Part shown: positions 1 through 6,837 of the stretch, in pieces
Numbering within the stretch: the stretch's first letter is position 1
How the letters are laid out: each line of letters opens with the position of its first letter
Program-made: the position numbers and the translations under genes
Notes under the pieces: generated by a model
Database searches by the model: none
Seen by the model: the letters and a program-made list of their open reading frames with translations, nothing else
What the model was told of the DNA's origin: nothing
From: Hyphomicrobiales bacterium
GTDB lineage: Bacteria > Pseudomonadota > Alphaproteobacteria > Rhizobiales > Beijerinckiaceae
Reading direction: 5' to 3'
NCBI GenBank assembly: GCA_028290085.1
Contig: JAQGKN010000506.1
Span: 1 to 6,837, forward strand
Length of the DNA stretch: 6,837 nucleotides

Positions 1-37
1 AGTCCCCCAGCCGCCCGCACAACGCAGACCCTAAGAT

Positions 38-56
38 GCCACCGGAAACTGGCGGC
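38..56 (+). terminator. Weak hairpin, possible end of an upstream transcript
   Basis: Bases 38-43 (GCCACC) can pair with 51-56 (GGCGGC) with one A-C mismatch and a 7-base loop. A larger 8-bp inverted repeat (8-15 CAGCCGCC with 54-61 GGCGGCTG) encloses it. A reading frame entering from the left edge (starting at base 2) closes with TAA at 32-34, so this could sit just after the end of an upstream gene. No T-tract follows, so a rho-independent terminator is not well supported, and the 10-codon tail is too short to identify. Confidence 0.2.
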
Positions 57-67
57 GGCTGCTAGGT

Positions 68-98
68 TAGACAGAAAATAATTCCAATAATACTGTCT
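68..98 (+). promoter_or_regulatory. AT-rich dyad, possible promoter/operator of the cysteine dioxygenase gene
   Basis: AGACAG at 69-74 and CTGTCT at 93-98 form a perfect 6-bp inverted repeat around an 18-base AT-rich centre, in otherwise GC-rich DNA. TAGACA at 68-73 matches five of six bases of a sigma70 -35 box. At 17-base spacing lies TACTGT (91-96), a poor -10 box with three of six matches. If this is the promoter, transcription would begin near 103, which agrees with translation starting at ATG 201 and not at GTG 102. The dyad could instead bind a regulator or be chance. Confidence 0.25.
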
Positions 99-192
99 GC
101 CGTGGAGAAAATTTCTCGTTTCAGCTCAAACAAGGAACAATCTGCAAAAAACTTCCTCCCCTCTCCCGATATCTTTGGGGCTCAAGCGGGAT

Positions 193-196
193 GGAG
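193..196 (+). promoter_or_regulatory. Ribosome binding site (GGAG) supporting the ATG 201 start
   Basis: GGAG lies four bases before ATG 201. The spacing is a little short but usable. The competing in-frame start, GTG 102, has no Shine-Dalgarno-like sequence before it (the preceding bases are an AT-rich stretch ending in CTGTCTGCC). Confidence 0.35.
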
Positions 197-200
197 CGTC

Positions 201-731
201 ATGTTGATAGTTCAGGAAGCAGATTATTCAAATGCTCTCAGCCGGCTGAGCGCCGCCACCAGCGGAACGGGAAAGGGGTACCTCGAGGAGGCCCGGGCTG
301 CTCTGAAAAGCATGCTTGCAGACCGGTCGCTTCTGGATCACGTACCACTGGAGCGCTCGCCGGGCGCCTACACCCGGAACTTCCTGTTCGGCGACGATAA
401 GATCACCGTTTACGCAATCATCTGGTCGGCAGGCTCGCAAACCTCGATCCACGACCACCATTGCTCCTGCTGCTTTGGCATCTGGTCAGGCAGCATTGAG
501 GAATCCTGGTACGAAGCGGTCGATGGCGCCCACGCAGTTCTGTCGCGGCAATTTGTCCGACACGCCGGAGAGACGGCTTGCATGCTGCCGTCGGGCCCCA
601 ATCTACATAAAATGTCCAATGACACGGGCCAGGAAACGATCTCGATTCATATCTACGGATACGACCGCCAGACACGCCCTTCATCGATTGACTGCGAATA
701 TCGCTTGTTCAATGGCCCAAAATCTCAATAA
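201..731 (+). CDS. Cysteine dioxygenase type I (cupin-fold thiol dioxygenase)
   Basis: A 176-residue cytosolic non-heme Fe(II) enzyme, predicted to oxidise L-cysteine with O2 to cysteinesulfinate, the entry step to taurine/sulfite and pyruvate. Visible CDO marks, numbered from ATG 201: YTRN at 57-60, whose Arg59 matches the substrate-carboxylate arginine (Arg60 in mammals); the iron ligands His84 and His86 in IHDHH, and His136 in NLHK; and Ser148-His150-Tyr152 in SIHIY, matching the mammalian Ser-His-Tyr triad. Cys91 in CSCCF is a candidate partner for the Cys-Tyr crosslink. The frame stays open upstream to GTG 102 (209 residues), but those 33 codons are poor in G/C third positions and lack an RBS. 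The ATG 201 start also puts the key residues at almost the same numbers as in mammalian CDO. Early codons are more AT-rich than in the downstream genes. A related thiol dioxygenase (e.g. 3-mercaptopropionate) is less likely because the arginine is of the CDO type. The gene ends 66 bases before fpr and could share its transcript. Confidence 0.85.
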   Translation: MLIVQEADYSNALSRLSAATSGTGKGYLEEARAALKSMLADRSLLDHVPLERSPGAYTRNFLFGDDKITVYAIIWSAGSQTSIHDHHCSCCFGIWSGSIEESWYEAVDGAHAVLSRQFVRHAGETACMLPSGPNLHKMSNDTGQETISIHIYGYDRQTRPSSIDCEYRLFNGPKSQ

Positions 732-797
732 AAGTCGCGCAGCCACCCCCTCATGGAGCCCAGAGCTCCCGGGCACTGCCCAGTTACAGGACGATAG

Positions 798-1571
798 ATG
801 AGCGCCTTCCGCACCGAAACTGTCTTGAATGTGCGCCACTGGACCGACGGTCTCTTCAGCTTCCAGACGACACGTGACCCCGGCTTCCGCTTCCAGAACG
901 GTCAGTTCGTCATGATTGGCCTGAATGTCGACGGGCGCCCCTTGATGCGCGCCTACAGCATGGCCAGCTCGCAATATGAGGAAGTGCTGGAGTTCTTCAG
1001 CGTCAAGGTGCCCGACGGCCCCCTCACCTCGCGCCTTCAGCACATCAAGGAAGGCGACCAGATTCTCGTCGGGCGCAAGCCCACGGGCACCCTCGTGCTC
1101 GACAATCTGCAGCCCGGCAAAAACCTCTATCTGCTCGGCACCGGCACGGGCCTTGCCCCCTTCATGAGCGTCATCAAGGACCCCGATACCTACGACCGCT
1201 TCGAGAAGATCGTGCTGGTGCACGGATGTCGCTTCAAGCAGGAGCTCGCCTACGAGCAGTTCATCATGGCTGAGCTTCCCAACGACGAGTTCATCGGCGA
1301 GGCCGTGCGCGAGAAGCTGATCTATCATCCCATGGTCACACGCGAGCCCTTTCGCAACAGGGGACGGATCACCACCGCGCTCGACAATGGCAAATTGGCA
1401 AACGACATCGGCCTTCCCGCGATCATTCCCGCCGACGACCGTTTCATGCTCTGCGGCAGTCCGGCCATGCTCAAGGACACGACCGGGTGGCTGCTCGGCC
1501 GTTCATTCGAAGAGGGCAGCAACAACGAGCCCGGGCAGTTCGTGATCGAAAAAGCTTTTGTCGAACGCTAG
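798..1571 (+). CDS. fpr: Ferredoxin/flavodoxin--NADP+ reductase, bacterial type
   Basis: A 257-residue soluble FAD enzyme that passes electrons between NADP(H) and ferredoxin or flavodoxin, typically for oxidative-stress defence, Fe-S assembly or feeding ferredoxin-dependent enzymes. The N-terminal FAD barrel (about residues 1-105) carries the flavin motif RAYSMAS at 51-57. The NADP domain (about 110-257) carries GTGTGLAPF at 114-122, VHGCR at 141-145 and FMLCGSPAML at 216-225. The C-terminus ends in PGQFVIEKAFVER (245-257), an extension characteristic of the proteobacterial FPR subclass that covers the flavin. The length is normal for the family. ATG 798 is preceded by AGGA (788-791) with six bases of spacing. 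The 66-base gap after the dioxygenase has only short hairpins (GGAGC 755-759 with GCTCC 765-769) and no T-run, so co-transcription is possible. A physiological link to the neighbours is not evident, since fpr is a housekeeping gene found in many contexts. Confidence 0.93.
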   Translation: MSAFRTETVLNVRHWTDGLFSFQTTRDPGFRFQNGQFVMIGLNVDGRPLMRAYSMASSQYEEVLEFFSVKVPDGPLTSRLQHIKEGDQILVGRKPTGTLVLDNLQPGKNLYLLGTGTGLAPFMSVIKDPDTYDRFEKIVLVHGCRFKQELAYEQFIMAELPNDEFIGEAVREKLIYHPMVTREPFRNRGRITTALDNGKLANDIGLPAIIPADDRFMLCGSPAMLKDTTGWLLGRSFEEGSNNEPGQFVIEKAFVER

Positions 1572-1683
1572 GTCGCAGCACGTTTCTTGCTTCGCTCGTG
1601 CGTCGGGAATACCTGATGCATGGGTGCAAGAATGCATAGATGTTGTTCTGGGCTTGGCTTCGCACGACTGGTGTATTTGAGAA
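1572..1683 (+). other. Intergenic region between fpr and the oxoprolinase gene, with an ATGCAT dyad
   Basis: In this 112-base gap the self-complementary hexamer ATGCAT occurs at 1616-1621 and 1632-1637. Together they form an inverted repeat with a 10-base centre, 16 bases between repeat starts, a geometry that a dimeric regulator could use. GCACG (1578-1582) can pair with CGTGC (1597-1601) across a 14-base loop, but no T-run follows, so a terminator for fpr is not convincing. I see no well-spaced -35/-10 pair. The gap is long enough for a separate promoter for the oxoprolinase-flavoprotein pair. Confidence 0.3.
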
Positions 1684-5329
<3,646 letters not shown>

Positions 5330-5340
<11 letters not shown>

Positions 5341-6837
5341 AACCGATGTCCTGGTGATCGGCGCGGGTGGCGCAGGCATGTATGCGGCGCTCGAAGCCGC
5401 CCGCGCAGGCGCCTCCGTGCTGCTGGCCGACCGCAGCCTGATCGGCCGTGGCGGCGCAACCGTCATGGCGCAGATGACGGTGGCCGCAGCGCTCGGCGAG
5501 CAGGCTCCGGACTCCTGGGAATATCATCTATCGGACACGCTCGCAGCAGGTCGCGGTCTCTGCGATGAGCGGCTGGCAACCATGGTCTGTCAGGACGGCC
5601 CCGCACGCATCCGCGAAATGGACGCGTGGAAGGTTGGCTGGGCACGCAATGGCGATCACATCGCGCAGGTGCAGGCGCCGGGTCACGACCGTCCGCGCTG
5701 CGTCTATGTCGACGTGCTCTCGACTGGCCCTGCCGTGTCGAAAACCCTTCGCACGCAGCTCAATCTGGCAAGTGGCATTCGCCGCGTCGGCGATCTCGCT
5801 ATTATCGACATCGTGGTGCGCGACGGGCGTGCCTGCGGTGCTGTCGCCGTGCATCTGCCGACAGGTGAGCCGGTCACCATCGCTGCGCGCTCCACCATCA
5901 TCGCGACGGGCGGCCTGACGCGGCTCTACCGCCGCAACAGCGCCTCGCTCAACATGGGCGGCGACGGCTACGCGCTCGCACTCCGCGCAGGCGCTGAGCT
6001 GATCGACATGGAATTCGTGCAGTTCTTCCCCATCGGCCATCTCGCCCCACGCCTCGTCGGCATGGACCCGATCATGTGGGACCCCTTCCGCTACAAGCTC
6101 GGTGGCAAGCTGCTCAACAGCGAACTACATGAGTTCGAGGACGACTACGCCAACGCCGACGCGCGCAGCGACGGCAATTATGTGCTGACGCGCGATCGCG
6201 CGACCTATGCCATCTCGAAAGAAGTCGAAGCGGGACGTGGCTCTCCGGCCGGCGGCGCCTATCTCAGCTTCAAGCATGTGCCCGATGCGGAACTCCGCCG
6301 CTCTTTCGGTCCCGTGATCGACAAACTTGCAGCCAACGGCATCGACCTGACGAAACAGCTCGTGGAAGTCGCGCCCATCGCGCATTACCACATGGGCGGC
6401 ATCCGCGTGGACGAGACGATGCAGAGCGGCATTCCCGGCCTCTACTCCTGCGGCGAAGCCATCGGCGGCGCAAATGGTGCAAACCGTCTGTCGGGCAATG
6501 CGATCACCGAGGCCTTCGTCTTTGGCGCGCGCGCCGGACAGAGCGCCGCCAGGAACGCTTTGCGCGAAGCCTCGAACTGGTCGGACGAAGCCGCTGCCGC
6601 CGCCGTCAACCTGCTGCGCTCGGGCGAAAAGCGCGACGGGCCCAACCTCGCCGTCGCCGTCACCGATCTGCAGGCGCTGATGGCAGACAAGGTCGGGCCG
6701 TTCCGCACGCAGGAAAAGCTGGTTGAAGCCATTGCGGAAATCGACCGCATGTCAGCCGAACTCAGCGCCGCGCCGCCCTCGACCGGCGAGAGCTTCGATC
6801 CCAACCTGATCGACTGGCTCGACCTGCGTAACATGCT
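5330..6837 (+). CDS. FAD-binding flavoprotein, fumarate reductase/succinate dehydrogenase superfamily (3' end beyond window)
   Basis: Open for 502 codons plus two bases, with the C-terminus missing. It is a soluble-looking FAD oxidoreductase with no signal peptide or membrane segment in the part seen. The Rossmann dinucleotide motif GAGGAG is at 11-16 with Asp34 at the end of the second strand (LLADR); IATGG is at 191-195; HYHMGG at 352-357; and the C-terminal FAD motif [12 protein letters not shown] at 369-380 is followed by [17 protein letters not shown] (383-399). These place it with SdhA, FrdA, NadB and AprA. The family's capping-domain active site is altered: by hand alignment the QFHPTG histidine is Phe233 (QFFPIG), the GERF proton-shuttle arginine is Glu268 (LHEF), and the VHGANRL histidine is Asn382. 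His352 and Arg386 are kept. The residue where SdhA binds FAD covalently is Ala43 (GGATV), so FAD is probably non-covalent. The gene overlaps the oxoprolinase stop by 11 bases, so the two act together. True succinate dehydrogenase or fumarate reductase activity is unlikely; the substrate is unknown. An Fe-S partner might lie just beyond the window. Confidence 0.85.

Noticed and set aside
2..34. Possible last ten codons of an upstream gene ending at TAA 32-34
   Set aside because: The frame is too short to show any protein family, and one stop codon this near the edge is expected by chance.
755..781. Short hairpins (GGAGC/GCTCC and GGGC/GCCC) between the dioxygenase and fpr
   Set aside because: Stems of four to five base pairs without a T-run are weak and common at this base composition, so I do not call a terminator.
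681..1328. Antisense open frame of 215 codons opposite fpr
   Set aside because: It lies wholly over the clearly real fpr gene, contains no recognisable motif, and such antisense frames are common where the sense gene has G/C third positions.
1640..1683. Promoter for the oxoprolinase gene
   Set aside because: TTGTTC (1643) or TTGGCT (1654) with TATTTG (1674) give spacings outside 16-18 bases and poor -10 matches.
5528..6040. Antisense open frame of 170 codons near the right end
   Set aside because: The + strand is continuously open from ATG 5330 with FAD motifs throughout, which accounts for this DNA.

Overview
The window is about 6.8 kb of GC-rich bacterial DNA with tightly spaced genes, all on the + strand. 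Codon use (strong G/C at third positions) and the character of the ferredoxin reductase, whose C-terminus ends in an EKAF-type extension, suggest an alphaproteobacterium, perhaps Rhizobiales. That placement is inference from protein style, not from a search.

Layout: (1) Positions 1-200 are mostly non-coding, with an AT-rich stretch and two small inverted repeats. (2) 201-731 is a cysteine dioxygenase of the cupin fold with an essentially complete CDO active-site signature. (3) 798-1571 is a bacterial ferredoxin/flavodoxin--NADP+ reductase (fpr). (4) 1572-1683 is a 112-base gap holding a small ATGCAT dyad. (5) 1684-5340 is a 1218-residue fused HyuA-HyuB protein that reads like eukaryote-type ATP-dependent 5-oxoprolinase (OPLAH). 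(6) From 5330 to the right edge is the first 502 codons of an FAD flavoprotein of the succinate dehydrogenase/fumarate reductase/L-aspartate oxidase superfamily. It overlaps the oxoprolinase gene by 11 bases and is cut by the window end.

How the genes may work together: the oxoprolinase and flavoprotein are almost certainly co-translated. The fused enzyme would use ATP to open 5-oxoproline (or a related cyclic amide such as a hydantoin or 2-oxothiazolidine-4-carboxylate), and the flavoprotein would carry out a redox step on a related compound. The flavoprotein has lost several residues needed for fumarate/succinate chemistry, so its substrate is probably something else. The cysteine dioxygenase upstream gives a possible theme of glutathione/cysteine breakdown (5-oxoproline to glutamate; cysteine to cysteinesulfinate), but the fpr gene and a gap lie between, so this link is weak. 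I see no mobile element, RNA gene, CRISPR array or clearly new system. The best novelty candidate is the substrate of the oxoprolinase-linked flavoprotein.
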